A stretch of 64,000 bases of DNA from positions 22,097,295 to 22,161,294 of the forward strand of contig NC_088298.1 of the NCBI RefSeq assembly GCF_032854445.1, given 5' to 3'. Below the pieces are notes generated by a model. The model was given only the letters and a program-made list of their open reading frames with translations, was not told where the DNA came from and searched no databases. Numbering within the stretch: the stretch's first letter is position 1; each line of letters opens with the position of its first letter. Position numbers and translations under genes: made by a program. Positions 45,230 to 56,478 of the stretch are shown here, in pieces. This stretch comes from Liolophura sinensis (taxonomy: Eukaryota > Mollusca > Polyplacophora > Chitonida > Chitonidae).

Positions 45230-46965
45230 GTCCTGTGATTATTCACCCGCACCTGAAACCCACATAAATATCTGGATGGAAGTGTCGGGGTTTCCTCTGG
45301 ATTCCTCCGCCTGTTTCTTCTTCATGCAGTCATTTTGGATTCGTTGCAGCTTTACATCAGGAGGTTTGGCTTGTGCCTGGGTGGAAGTGCTGTGGTTTCT
45401 TGAGGGCACTGCCTGATATCCTTCTTCAGTCATGGCGAATTCGCTGCAGCCTTGCATCAGGAGGTTTGGCTTGTACCTAGGTGGAAGTGCTGTGGTTTCA
45501 TGTGGGCACTACCTAATGTCCTCCTTTAGTCATGGTGAATTCGCTGCAGACTTGCATCAGGAGGTTTGACTTGTACCTAGGTGGAAGTGCCGTGGTTTCA
45601 TGTGGGCACTACCTAATGTCCTTCTTCAGTCATGGTGAATTCTCTGCAGCCTTACATCAGGAGGTTTGACTTGTACTTAGGTGGAAGTGCCGTGGATTCA
45701 TGTGGGCACTACCTAATGTCCTCCTTCAGTCATGGTGAATTCTCTGCAGCCTTACATCAGGAGGTTTGACTTGTACCTAGGTGGAAGTGCCGTGGATTCA
45801 TGTGGGCACTACCTAATGTCCTCCTTCAGTCATGGTGAATTCTCTGCAGCCTTACATCAGGAGGTTTGACTTGTACCTAGGTGGAAGTGCCGTGGTTTCA
45901 TGTGGGCACTACCTAATGTCTTCCTTCAGTCATGGTGAATTCTCTGCAGCCTTGCATCAGGAGGTTTGACTTGTACCTAGGTGGAAGTGCCGTGGTTTCA
46001 TGTGGGCACTACCTAATGTCCTCCTTCAGTCATGGTGAATTCTCTGCAGCCTTACATCAGGAGGTTTGACTTGTACCTAGGTGGAAGTGCCGTGGTTTCA
46101 TGTGGGCACTACCTAATGTCCTCCTTCAGTCATGGTGAATTCGCTGCAGCCTTGCATCAGGAGGTTTGACTTGTACTTAGGTGGAAGTGCCGTGGTTTCA
46201 TGTGGGCACTACCTAATGTCCTCCTTCAGTCATGGTGAATTCTCTGCAGCCTTACATCAGGAGGTATAGGTGGAATAGGTGGAAGTGCTGTGGTTTTCTC
46301 TGACATTTGCATGATGTCTTCCCACTGTCAATGTGGACTGCCTATGGCCTTAGGTCAGGAGGACTCTCTTGTGCCTGCTTGGAAGTCGTGCTTTCCCTTG
46401 GGCTCTGCCTGATGTCCTCCCGCGATCATGTTGGATTGGTTGTAGTCTTACATCAGGAGGTCTGTTTTGTACCTGTTTTGAAGTGCCGTGGTTTCCCCTG
46501 GCCTCTGCCTGATGTCCTCCCGCAATCATGGTGGATTGGTTGTAGTCTTACATCAAGAGGTCTGTTTTGTACCTGTTTGGAAGTGCCGTGGTTTCCCCTG
46601 GCCTCTGCCTGATGTCCTCCCGCGATCATGGTGGATTGGTTGTAGTCCTACTTCAGGAGGTCTGTCTTGTACCTGTTAGGAAGTGCCGTGGTTTCCCCTG
46701 GCCTCTGCCTGATGTCCTTCGCCAGTCACGGTGGATTGATTGTAGCCCTACTTCAGGAGGTCTGTCTTGTACCAGGGTGGAAGTGCCATGGTTCCCCTGG
46801 GCTCTTCTTGAAGTCCTCCCTCAGTCATGGTGAATTGGTTGCAGCCATACAGCAGGTCTGTCGTGTACCTGTTTGGAAGTGCCGTGGTTTCCCATGGGCT
46901 CTTCCTGAAGTCCTCCCTCAGTCATGGTGAATTGGCTATAGCCTTATATCAGCTCTGTCTGATCA
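45230..46965. repeat. 100-bp minisatellite, about 17 copies
   Basis: TCTCTGCAGC or TCGCTGCAGC occurs at 45,541, 45,641, 45,741, 45,841 and so on, exactly 100 bp apart, up to about 46,270. From there to about 46,965 a diverged sub-family continues with the same period (TTACATCAGGAGGTCTGTTT, TTTCCCCTGGCCTCTGCCTG). Since 100 is not divisible by three, each frame is used in turn and open frames are short. Confidence 0.9.
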
Positions 46966-47194
46966 ATGAAGTCTCTGTTATATATTAATAATTGTGCAGT
47001 TTGTGTTTTATTTATTTTTGTTTTTACTTTCTTAAGGTACTCACACTCGTTACTGACATGACCACGGAGAAGGGGTCACTTAGGAACTGGAAATGCGTTG
47101 GCCCTACATCCCGAGAACAAAAGATGGGCGACATTGTTTTCAAAACGCTTTTTTGACACCCCATCCCCCTTTCATAATAGCGTTTCCTTTTCGG

Positions 47195-47640
47195 TCTCTT
47201 GTTTTAAGCCTTTCTAGTTTGGTCTCCTATTATATTTACCCCCCTTTATTTATGTTCCCTATTACATTTGTCTCTCCTGTTTTGTCCCTTATTACATTTA
47301 CCCTCCCGAGTTATGTTCCTTATTACATTTGTCTGTGTTTAGTTTTGTTCCCTATTACATTTGTCTGTCTTTAGGTTTGTTTTGTACATTTGTCTCTTTC
47401 CAGTTTTGTTCCTATTACATTTACCCCTTTCCAGTTATGTTCCCTATTGCATTTGTTTCTCTCTAGTTTTGTTCCCTATTACATTTACCCCTCTCCAGTT
47501 ATGTTCCTTATTACATTTGTCTCTATCTGGTTTTTTCCCTATGACATTTGTCTCTCTCTAGTTTTGCTTCCTGTTACATTTGTCTCTCTCTAGTTTTATT
47601 CCTATTACATTTGTCCCTGACCATTTTTCGTGCCTATATA
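47195..47640. repeat. pyrimidine-rich ~33-bp tandem repeat
   Basis: About 13 variable units like GTTCCCTATTACATTTGTCT, CTCTCCAGTTTT. The C/T-rich + strand contains many CAG-following-pyrimidine strings that look like splice acceptors. Confidence 0.8.
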
Positions 47641-48235
47641 CCTTACTTTTGTTTCTCGTTGTATTAACGAAGCTTCGTTACTCTAGACTCTCTTTTCCCA
47701 AACTAGTTTTGTACTTATGTAGCTTACGTTTGTTTCTCGTTGTACTAACGAAGTCTTCGTTACTCTAGACTCACTTTTCCCAAACTGGTTTTGTACTTAT
47801 GAAGGTTACGTTTGTTTCTCGTTGTACTAACGAAGTCTTCGTTACTCTAGACTCACTTTTCCCAAACTGGTTTTGTACTTATGAAGGTTACGTTTGTTTC
47901 TCGTTGTACTAACGAAGTCTTCGTTACTCTAGACTCACTTTTCCCAAACTGGTTTTGTACTTCTGTAGCTTACATTTGTTTCTCGTTGTACTAACGAAGT
48001 CTTCGTTACTCTAGACTCATTTTTCCCAAACTGGTTTTGTACTTATGAAGGTTACGTTTGTTTTTCGTTGTACTAACGAAGTCTTCGTTACTCTAGAATC
48101 ACTTTTCGCAAACGGGTTTTGTATCTGTGTAGCTTACTTTTGTTTCTTGTTGTACTAACGAAGTCTTCGTTACTCTAGACTCACTTTTCCCAAACTGGTT
48201 TTGTACCTATGAAGGTTTGATTTGTTTCTCGTTTC
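47641..48235. repeat. 82-bp minisatellite with a palindromic core, about seven copies
   Basis: TACTCTAGAC recurs at 47,761 and 47,843 with period 82. Each unit holds AACGAAGTCTTCGTT, a 15-nt palindrome around a single central T, followed by ACTCTAGACTCACTTTTCCC, AAACTGGTTTTGTACTTATG. Confidence 0.9.
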
Positions 48236-49084
48236 TTTCTTGTGGTGTAACATGCATGTAACTACTCTGTACTTTTGCTTCTATCCACTTGTGACAAGTT
48301 TTGATTACTCGTTTTCGGCTAAAGTTTGACAGCCTATAGAATCATGAGCATAGAACTATATAGATTCCTTCCAACTTGAGAAAATCAATGCTTCGAAACA
48401 GATATTCGTATACCAGCTGTCAATCAATGGGGACGTTCCTGGTAAATATAACACCAACCACCAAAGAACTAAAAGAATATATGTAAAGCACGAAAATAGA
48501 TCCGAATCATGCTAAAAGAAGCAGTCAACAGTTTTCAGTGATGTTGGGAAAACGTAAGGCGACTCAGTGAAATCAGTATTCAAATCGTGTACCATGCTAG
48601 AATATCAGTTGTCGATAAGAAAATTCTTCCTCCAGGTCCGCCTATCACAGGCTGTTTATAACGTTACATACATCTATAAATACCAAGGTGCTGTATTGCA
48701 CATATTATTGGCTGGCTCGGTAATTACAAGACACGTGTGTTAGGTTACATGTTTGAACAGTTGTGAAATGCACAGCTGGAACAGTCAGATACATCAGTAA
48801 TCTGGCGAAAAGTTGAGATAACTGTCTGGTTTCTCTTGTTTACTACAAATATATTACTCAGTATACTTTCCTTAGTTCTTTGGTGGTTGTGCTATACGTC
48901 AGGCAATTGGCCTTGCGATAATTCATCTGGAACGACGTATTGGTTGACGGCTGGTATACGAATGTCTGTTTCGACTCATAGATTATTAAAAGTAATCTAG
49001 TTTTGAGAGTGAATTTTGACAGTGGGTTTGAAAAGTTCTTTCTTTCATGTTTTAACATACCTAATGTTAAAGGTAAACTTACAC
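48236..49084. other. unannotated DNA with two old dispersed repeats
   Basis: 48,510-48,625 matches 13,180-13,290, and 48,860-49,005 matches 11,215-11,370. No gene seen. Confidence 0.5.
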
Positions 49085-49425
49085 TGAAATTTTTATTTTT
49101 GACAGTGATATGTGTACGCTGACATTTTTACTTTTAACAGTGATGTGTGAACGCTGACATTTTTACTTTTAACACTGATATTTGTACGCTGACATTTTTA
49201 CTTTTGACGGTTATATGTGTACGCGGACATTTTTACTTTTAACAGTGATATGTGCACACTGACATTTTTACTTTTAACGGTGATATTTGTACCCTGACAT
49301 TTTTACTTTTAACAGTGATATTTGTACGCTGACATTTTTACATGTACTTTTAACAGTGATATGTGTTTTACCTTTAACATACGCTGACATGTTTACTTTT
49401 AACATACGCTGACATTGTTGTTTTG
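49085..49425. repeat. 35-bp minisatellite, about nine copies
   Basis: GACATTTTTACTTTTAACAG, TGATATGTGTACGCT repeats with period 35 (for instance at 49,121 and 49,156). The last units are irregular. Confidence 0.9.
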
Positions 49426-50634
49426 GAAGTATACGTTGATAACTTTTACATGGATTTACATTTCCATCATTGTTAACTTTCATCGCGAGGGTTTTTGACA
49501 TAAATAATATCTGAGCGTCTGTAAAAGTGTATCTAGACGGATTCATCATTGTAACGAAATATTAGTCAAAATGGATTTTCTAGTGGATGAAACAAGTTAC
49601 ACACGCAAAAAACATTCACCGATGATTTATTTTCGCGTTCAGCGTTGAAAATAAGTATACATTCAGCACTTCTTTCTGTTTTCAAAAATTTCAGTTATTA
49701 ACAGACATGCATATATTTGAAAGATTTTGAATATACGTGTATCAACACGTGGACTATTCATGTATTATACACCAGGGTATATTTACAGCTTTTTGTGTCG
49801 CTGATTTGTTTTCCAGGATTCTTAAGATTTTACAATATCTAAACAACCTTAGATTCTTGTACAATATTTTTTTTTATATGTAAATGCTATTCTAAAGTGA
49901 ATTTAATATAAAATATTCAATGCATCCATTGAACATTATCTAAGAAAACTTACCTTTTGACTTGAGTCAAAACTTAAACCCTTCTCACAATGCTTCGTGT
50001 TCGAGACTGCAAAGTGATATTTTGATACATTTGTCCTCCGATTGTTTTTATCTAGTGGCCAAAATCGTAATGCATAGAGCTCTAAAGGAAGCTTCAAAAT
50101 CGTATTTCAAATTATGACAAGGCAGAAATGGCTTTGTGGATCTTGCTCCTGTTTAAAATGGAAAAAAAAAGAATTTGGCTTATGGTCTGCCACCTTTTGT
50201 ACATATTTTGATGATCGTATTATATAGATTAAACAAAACGCGTCCAAGGTAAAAAATGAATCTCCTTACTCTTATATATCTTATACATATATAAATATAA
50301 ATATACTGTTATTTTTATAGGAAACAAATACAGCAAATCGTGTCGTACTAAAAGTAAACCGTTATATCTCCTGAACAATATAGCCTAATTCAGCCTTCCC
50401 AGAGTCAATCATCAATATGTTATGATAAATATAAATATGATATTTTCCTATAATTATACATGCAGGAAATATTACTATTTTCAAAGGGCAATACTAATTT
50501 TGGATTACCGATTTCTTATATAGATTTATAGGTAAAGGAATTATATGACGGAAGCCGTCGACAGTTTCCAATGGTCACGGAAAGACGCAAGGCATGAGCT
50601 ATGCCAATGAATTAAACCAGAATGCAAATCGTGT
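49426..50634. other. unannotated AT-rich DNA
   Basis: No gene or family seen, apart from a short similarity at 50,545-50,635 to 13,180-13,290 (GTCGACAGTTTCCAATGGTC). Confidence 0.4.
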
Positions 50635-50635
50635 A

Positions 50636-50900
50636 CACTTCAAAAATTAATCTGTTAATTTTAACAGAAAGTCTGTTGTCTGAATGATGCTAGAATGTAT
50701 TCTGTTATTATAACACAATACTGTGTCATATTCAACATACATGTAATATCCAGTTAATCCAATGGGACTGTTATGTTGATTTAATGGAATATGTGTGTTA
50801 TATTTAACAGAATAATCTGCTGCAATAACAGAATACATTCCAGCATCACTCAGACACCAGACTTTCTGTTAAAACTGACAGATAATTTTTTGGATAGTAC
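50636..50900. mobile_element. MITE-D copy at the left edge of a tandem duplication
   Basis: TACACTTCAAAAATTAATCT and TTAACAGAAAGTCTGTTGTC at the left pair with GACACCAGACTTTCTGTTAA and AACTGACAGATAATTTTTTG at the right. Flanking TA is visible on both sides (GTACACTT, GATAGTACAA). Confidence 0.85.
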
Positions 50901-51626
50901 AAAAGAAGTGAACATATCACGATATACATGATAAAGCAGTGTGTGCACATGCCGCTAGTTCATAATTAGTAGTAGTTCATAATTATGTATAATATGTCTC
51001 CATATCAAACTACCAAGTCTTTCAAATTCATATACATGTAGCTTCATCAGATATTTACTTTTTCGAGTGTTTTTTTTTTTCTGTACCCTGTGCTGCTATG
51101 TGATATGACAGAAATCACATCTATATTTGTTTTACCTTTTTCAGAAATAATTGTACATGTATATCATGGAAAATGTGAAATAAATAGAATCTCATATTTT
51201 ATGAATACATTCTATATTTAGCTGTCTTGTTTATTTCATAATCGGTTGCATTCATAAGAAATGGTCAAGACAAGGTATAAAACTATAACTATTTTTCATG
51301 GCTGTGCAATATGTTTGTGTACATACATGTGGGTAAACCTGTACACCTGAGACGTTTTAGTGTCAACATGCGACCACATGAAGTAATCTGGCGTAATCTG
51401 GCGTAATTATATACTTGATTTTATTGGTGTTTTACGTCGTACTAAAGGATGTTGTATTAAAGATAACGGTATAATTTGTGGTCTCAAAATATAATCGCCT
51501 GAACTTAAGAGACAACCCGCTGTCTGAGTAATGCCATAATATATTGTGTTCCTGCAGGGGATTATTCCGTTAAATAGAACACACATTCTAATGGATCAAC
51601 ATGATGATTGGTGAGGCTGACAAAAT

Positions 51627-51627
<1 letters not shown>

Positions 51628-51694
<67 letters not shown>

Positions 51695-51737
51695 TTGTTT
51701 GTTTGTTTGTTTGTTTGTTTGTTTGTTTGTTTGTTTG
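51628..51737. repeat. (TTTA)n(TTTG)n microsatellite
   Basis: About 17 TTTA followed by about ten TTTG units. The second copy, at 55,212-55,282, is shorter. Confidence 0.95.
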
Positions 51738-52015
51738 ATTGCCATTTTATGTAGTGCTCAAGAATATTTCACTTATACGATGGGGGAGGCATTATGGTGG
51801 GAGGAAACCGTTCAGAGCCCAGGGCAAACACACTACTATCCGCAGGTTGCTAGAGGACCTTCTAAAGTACGGCAATAGAATATTTATCCACTTATTTGGT
51901 TGGTGTTTTACGCCTTAGCTAAGAATATTTCACTTATAGGCTACGACGGCGGTCAGCATTATTATGGGAGGAAACAGGGCGGGGGAAATCTACAACCATC
52001 CACTGGTATGGTTGT
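51738..52015 (-). repeat. two adjacent SINE-A fragments
   Basis: The first (to about 51,880) has TGCTCAAGAATATTTCACTT, ATTATGGTGGGAGGAAACCG and CCGCAGGTTGCTAGAGGACC. The second (about 51,897-52,015) restarts with TTGGTGTTTTACGCCTTAGC and ATTATGGGAGGAAACAGGGC. Heads are missing in both. Confidence 0.75.
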
Positions 52016-52035
52016 AGTACAGTGCAGAATGTTGA

Positions 52036-52115
52036 ATATGACACACTATTATGTTATAATGACAGAATACGTTTTAATCACCCAAACAACAGACTGTCTG
52101 TTAAAATTAACGGAC
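52036..52115. mobile_element. half MITE-D
   Basis: TTATAATGACAGAATACGTT and CAACAGACTGTCTGTTAAAA with TTAACGGA match the right arm only. Confidence 0.65.
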
Positions 52116-52677
52116 TTCAGCGCCTGTGTGTGTGCTAGACTCAGCGTTGTGACAGCTTTGCAAGACTGGCCCCAGAGGACAGGTCGGGCAGCAGGATTTA
52201 CAAAACGCCCGAACGCTTAAGCCTGTAGCTTTTTTCACTCAAGAAAAACGCTTAAGCTTAAAGAAACGACAACATCAGACCAAATGTACGTAGGCCTATG
52301 CATTGATAAAGTATCCCGTGTTATGCGACATCAAGTTTCAGGTTTCTGTAATGCAGCTTTTCCCTTGACCCCGGAAACATTCCGTGTTAAAAACGGATTT
52401 AAAGAGTTACCAAAAGCGTGAGAAAAAATGGCTGTGGCTGTTCAGGTCTGTTCCCACCCCTTGTCCGACATAAAAAAGCTTATTATTATTTACCGGTTGT
52501 TGTTGTTGTTTCCTTTGAAGCCCAATAAATAATATGGGCTTTTGTATAAGTGAACCAAGTTCGGGGGGGGGGGGGCGGTCAATTAGCTTCTTGCCGCTGA
52601 CTGCCGAGAAATTATAAGCCTCCCAAACTGCGCCTGTCTTAACTCCCATTACGTACAACAGCAAGATACATCACCAC

Positions 52678-52945
52678 ACTCGAAAAATTAATCTGTTAAT
52701 TTTAACAGAAAGTCTGTTGTCTGAATGATGCTAGAATGTATTCTGTTATTATAACAAAATACTGTGTCATATTCAACATACATGTAATATCCAGTTAATC
52801 CAATGGGACTGTTATGTTGAATAAATGGAATATGTGTGTTATATTTAACAGAATAATCTGCTGCAATAACAGAATACATTCTAGCATCACTCAGACACCA
52901 GACTTTCTGTTAAAATCAATAGATAATTTTTTGGATAGTACAAAA
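52678..52945. mobile_element. MITE-D copy between the two duplicated units
   Basis: CACTCGAAAAATTAATCTGT and AATTTTAACAGAAAGTCTGT on the left, ACACCAGACTTTCTGTTAAA on the right. Nearly identical to the copy at 50,636. Confidence 0.85.
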
Positions 52946-53571
52946 GAAGTGAACATATCACGATATACATGATAAAGCAGTGTGTGCACATCTAATTCAT
53001 AATTAGTAGTAGTTCATAATTATGTATAATATGCCTCCATATCAAACTACCAAGTCTTTCAAATTCATATACATGTAGCTTCATCAGATATTTACTTTTT
53101 CGAGTGTTTTTTTTTCTGTACCATGTGCTGCTATGTGATATGACAGAAATCACATCTATATTTGTTTTACCTTTTTTCAGAAATAATTGTACATGTATAT
53201 CATGGAAAAATAAACAGAATCTCATATTTTATGAACACATTCTATATTTAGCTGTCTTGTTTATTTCATAATCGGTTGCATTCATAAGAAATGGTCAAGA
53301 CAAGGTATAAAACTATAACTATTTTTCATGGCTGTGCAATATGTTTGTGTACATACATGTGGGTAAACCTGTACACCTGAGACGTTTTAGTGTCAACATG
53401 CGGCCATATGAAGTAATCTGGCGTAATCTGGCGTAATTATATACTTGATTTTATTGGTGTTTTACGTCGTACTAAAGGATGTTGTATTATAGATCACGGT
53501 ATAATTTGTGGTCTCAAAATATAATCGGCTGAACTTAAGGGACAACCCGCTGTCTGAGTAATGCCATAATA

Positions 53572-55123
53572 AACTACCAGGCAAAAGAAAGGTTTCACCG
53601 TATTTTTTGTCATAAAAAAAGTAAAAGCGCGGTTCCGGGTTTGATTCTAAGTAGGACTTAGTGTATGACTGCATTGTTTCCTCTACCAGAACGCATCGTC
53701 ACGAACGCAGCAATTGGAATTGTGAAATTGCCACCACATGCAAAACGTCCTTTTGAGGCATGGCTCGTGATGCACGTCCGGTAATGTTGCATAAATACTC
53801 TTGCTCGAAAGAGCAGACATTCAGTGACCGAAAAAACACCAACAGTATGCCAAGACTTACGCAAACGCAACGAGGCCAGGCCATCGGTATGTCCACCATG
53901 GGAGTCTCGCAACGTCACATTGCAAGAACGTTCAACTGCAGCCAAACCACCATCAGGAGGTTGTTGATACGCTATCAGCAGACAGGCCAGACCCAAGACA
54001 GACCAAGATCGGGAAGACCGAGGGTAACAACTGCGGCTGATGATCGCTACATCAGGCAGATCCACCTTCGAAACCGATTCGTCACGGCGACGTCAACAGC
54101 GTCGACGGCACTAGGCCATGTCATCAGCCCCAGAACAACACTGCGTCGTCTTCGTTCAGCTGGTTTACGACCTTACCGCCCCTTCCGTGGGATGGCCTTG
54201 ACCCTTTTACACCGTCAACACAGATTGCGATGGGCACGTATTGTACGTCAGTGGCAGCGACGTGACTGGGCAAGAGTGCTGTTTACAGACGAGAGCAGGT
54301 TCTGTCTATTCAGGAACGATGGCAGAGTTCGAGTTTTCCGACGAAGAGGCGAGCGTCTCGCGCCAAACTGCGTAAGAGAGGTTTATCCGTTTGGTGGCGG
54401 AGGCGTCATGGTTTGGGGAGGGATTTATGACCAAATGAAGACGCAGCTGGTTATTGTGTGAGGTAATCTGACTGGCCAGCGATACGTTGATGAGGTACTG
54501 AGACCTGTCGTCGTTCCTTTCCTCCAACGACAGCCAAGAGGATCGATCTTGCAACACGACAACGCAAGACCTCACACTGCCCGCATTGTTACAGACTACC
54601 TCGAGACCGCAAACGTCATCGTGTTGCCCTGGCCAGCCAACTCACCAGACATGAACCCCATTGAGCATCTCTGGGATCACCTTGACCGCCGTTTGAGACA
54701 GCTGGTGCCTCCTCCAACTAACCAACAGGAACTTGAGCAAGCTCTGTTAAACCTATGGAGCCTTATCCCTGTTGACGTCATCCGGCGACTGACGACGTCA
54801 ATGCTGAGGCGTGTGCTTGCTTGCATTGATGCCCAGGGTGGCCACACTCGCTACTGATGACTGTAGTCCTTCATTTCTGTGGATACTGTGACTTTACATG
54901 CACTTGCCAGTTAACTTTACATTTGTGTAATTTTTTCTTCTTACCCCTTGTCTCTTTCATTGTGTTTTGTGGCCAATTGAATGCCAATATTTTAAAGCAT
55001 TTTTCAGAGAATATTTCACAATGATTCCTGTTTATAAACCAATCCTCTTAATTCTTATATCTGCCTTTGTTTTTCTTTTATGGGCTCAAGAAGTGGGTAA
55101 AACCTTTCTTTTGCCTGGTAGTA
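53572..55123 (+). mobile_element. Tc1/mariner-type transposon, complete with inverted ends
   Basis: The left end ACTACCAGGCAAAAGAAAGG with TTTCACC and the right end, read in reverse, ACTACCAGGCAAAAGAAAGG with TTTTACCC form terminal inverted repeats of about 27 bp. TA flanks both sides (53,570-53,571 and 55,124-55,125). Copy 1 of the surrounding duplication shows the unoccupied site with a single TA at 51,540-51,541, so both ends are set by direct comparison. The element is about 1,552 bp, usual for Tc1-like elements, and holds one transposase frame. Confidence 0.92.
53847..54857 (+). pseudogene. Tc1-like DD34E transposase, one in-frame stop
   Basis: The best start is ATG 53,847 (MPRLTQTQRGQAIGM), which gives 336 codons, the usual length. 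The frame is interrupted only by TGA at codon 205 (54,459-54,461), just before GNLTGQRYVDEVL. Paired helix-turn-helix DNA-binding regions occupy about residues 5-110, with the GRPR linker motif at 56-59. The catalytic triad is seen as D148 in LFTDESRF, D238 in LQHDNARPH and E273 in NSPDMNPIEHLW, with 34 residues between the last two (DD34E). The family cuts and pastes its own element at TA sites. The single stop would separate the first catalytic Asp from the other two residues, so this copy is probably inactive, and recently so since no other lesion is seen. An upstream in-frame ATG at 53,760 is possible but makes the protein longer than is usual. Confidence 0.92.
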
Positions 55124-55210
55124 TATATTGTGTTCCTGCAGGGGATTATTCCGTTAAATAGAACACACATTCTAATGGATCAACATGATGATTGGTGAGG
55201 CTGACAAAAT

Positions 55211-55211
<1 letters not shown>

Positions 55212-55250
<39 letters not shown>

Positions 55251-55550
55251 TTGTTTGTTTGTTTGTTTGTTTGTTTGTTTGATTGCCATTTTATGTAGTG
55301 CTCAAGAATATTTCACTTATACGATGGGGGAGGCATTATGGTGGGAGGAAACCGGTCAGAGCCCAGGGCAAACCCACTACTATCCGCAGGTTGCTAGAGG
55401 ACCTTCTAAAGTACGGCAATAGAATATTTATCCACTTATTTGATTGGTGTTTTACGCCTTAACCAAGAATATTTCACTTATTCGACAGTGGTCAGCAGTA
55501 TTATGGGAGGAAACAGGGCGGGGGAAATCTACAACCATCCACTGGTATGG
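55212..55550 (-). repeat. microsatellite and two SINE-A fragments, duplicated copy
   Basis: Same content as 51,628-52,015: a shorter TTTA/TTTG run, then CTCAAGAATATTTCACTTAT, GGTGGGAGGAAACCGGTCAG, and a second fragment from about 55,440. Confidence 0.8.
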
Positions 55551-55575
55551 TTGTAGTACAGTGCAGAATGTTGAA

Positions 55576-55655
55576 TATGACACACTATTATGTTATAATG
55601 ACAGAATACGTTTTAATCACCCAAACAACAGACTGTCTGTTAAAATTAACGGACT
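55576..55655. mobile_element. half MITE-D, duplicated copy
   Basis: Same as 52,036-52,115. Confidence 0.65.
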
Positions 55656-56231
55656 TCAGCGCCTGTGTGTGTGCTAGACTCAGCGTTGTGACAGCTTTGC
55701 AAGACTGGCCCCAGAGGACAGGTCGGGCAGCAGGATTTACAAAACGCCCGAACGCTTAAGCCTGTAGCTTTTTTCACTCAAGAAAAACGCTTAAGCTTAA
55801 AGAAACGACAACATCAGACCAAATGTACGTAGGCCTATGCATTGATAAAGTATCCCGTGTTATGCGACATCAAGTTTCAGGTTTCTGTAATGCAGCTTTT
55901 CCCATGACCCCGGAAACATTCCGTGTTAAAAACGGATTTATAGAGTTACCAAAAGCGTGAGAAAAAATGGCTGTGGCTGTTCAGGTCTGTTCCCACCCCT
56001 TGTCCGACATAAAAAAGCTTATTATTATTTACCGGTTGTTGTTGTTGTTTCCTTTGAAGTCCAATAAATAATATGGGCTTTCGTATAAGTGAACCAAGTT
56101 CGGTGGGGGTGGAGGGGGAGGGAGGGGGCGGTCAATTAGCTTCTTGCCGCTGACTGCCGAGAAATTATAAGCCTCCCAAACTGCGCCTGTCTTAACTCCC
56201 ATTACGTACAACAACAAGATACATCACCATA

Positions 56232-56478
56232 CTCGAAAAATTAATCTGTTAGGTTTCACAGAAAGTCTTTTCTGCCTGATGTTAGAATGTATTCTGTTAT
56301 TATAATCCAATATTCTGTCGAATTCAACATAATATCCTGACAGTCGAAATCTTTATATTGAATAGAATATGTGTGTTATATTTAACAGAATAATCTGCTG
56401 CAATAACAGAAGACAATCTAGCATCAGACAGACAATGGACTTTCTGTTGGAATTAACAGATTAATTTTTTTAGTGTAG
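56232..56478. mobile_element. MITE-D, diverged copy at the right edge of the duplication
   Basis: CTCGAAAAATTAATCTGTTA on the left and ATTAACAGATTAATTTTTTT with AGTGTA on the right. It is clearly more diverged from the copies at 50,636 and 52,678 than these are from each other. Confidence 0.8.

Larger units (their letters stand above)
50636..52677 (+). repeat. ~2.04-kb tandem duplication, copy 1
   Basis: Starts with a MITE-D and includes a poly-TTTA/TTTG run, two SINE-A pieces and a half MITE-D. It is repeated from 52,678 with few differences. This copy has the intact target site later occupied by the Tc1 element in copy 2 (at 51,540-51,541). Confidence 0.9.
52678..56231 (+). repeat. ~2-kb tandem duplication, copy 2, interrupted by a Tc1 element
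   Basis: Same sequence order as 50,636-52,677, split at 53,571 by a 1.55-kb insertion and resuming at 55,124. It is followed at 56,232 by a third, more diverged MITE-D. Confidence 0.9.

Noticed and set aside
47035-47060. Remnant of a second Tc1 transposase (ACTCACACTCGTTACTGA resembling the C-terminal codons)
   Set aside because: Only about 18 bp match and nothing upstream supports it; likely chance.
53658-54065. 135-codon frame on the - strand
   Set aside because: Complementary shadow of the transposase N-terminus.
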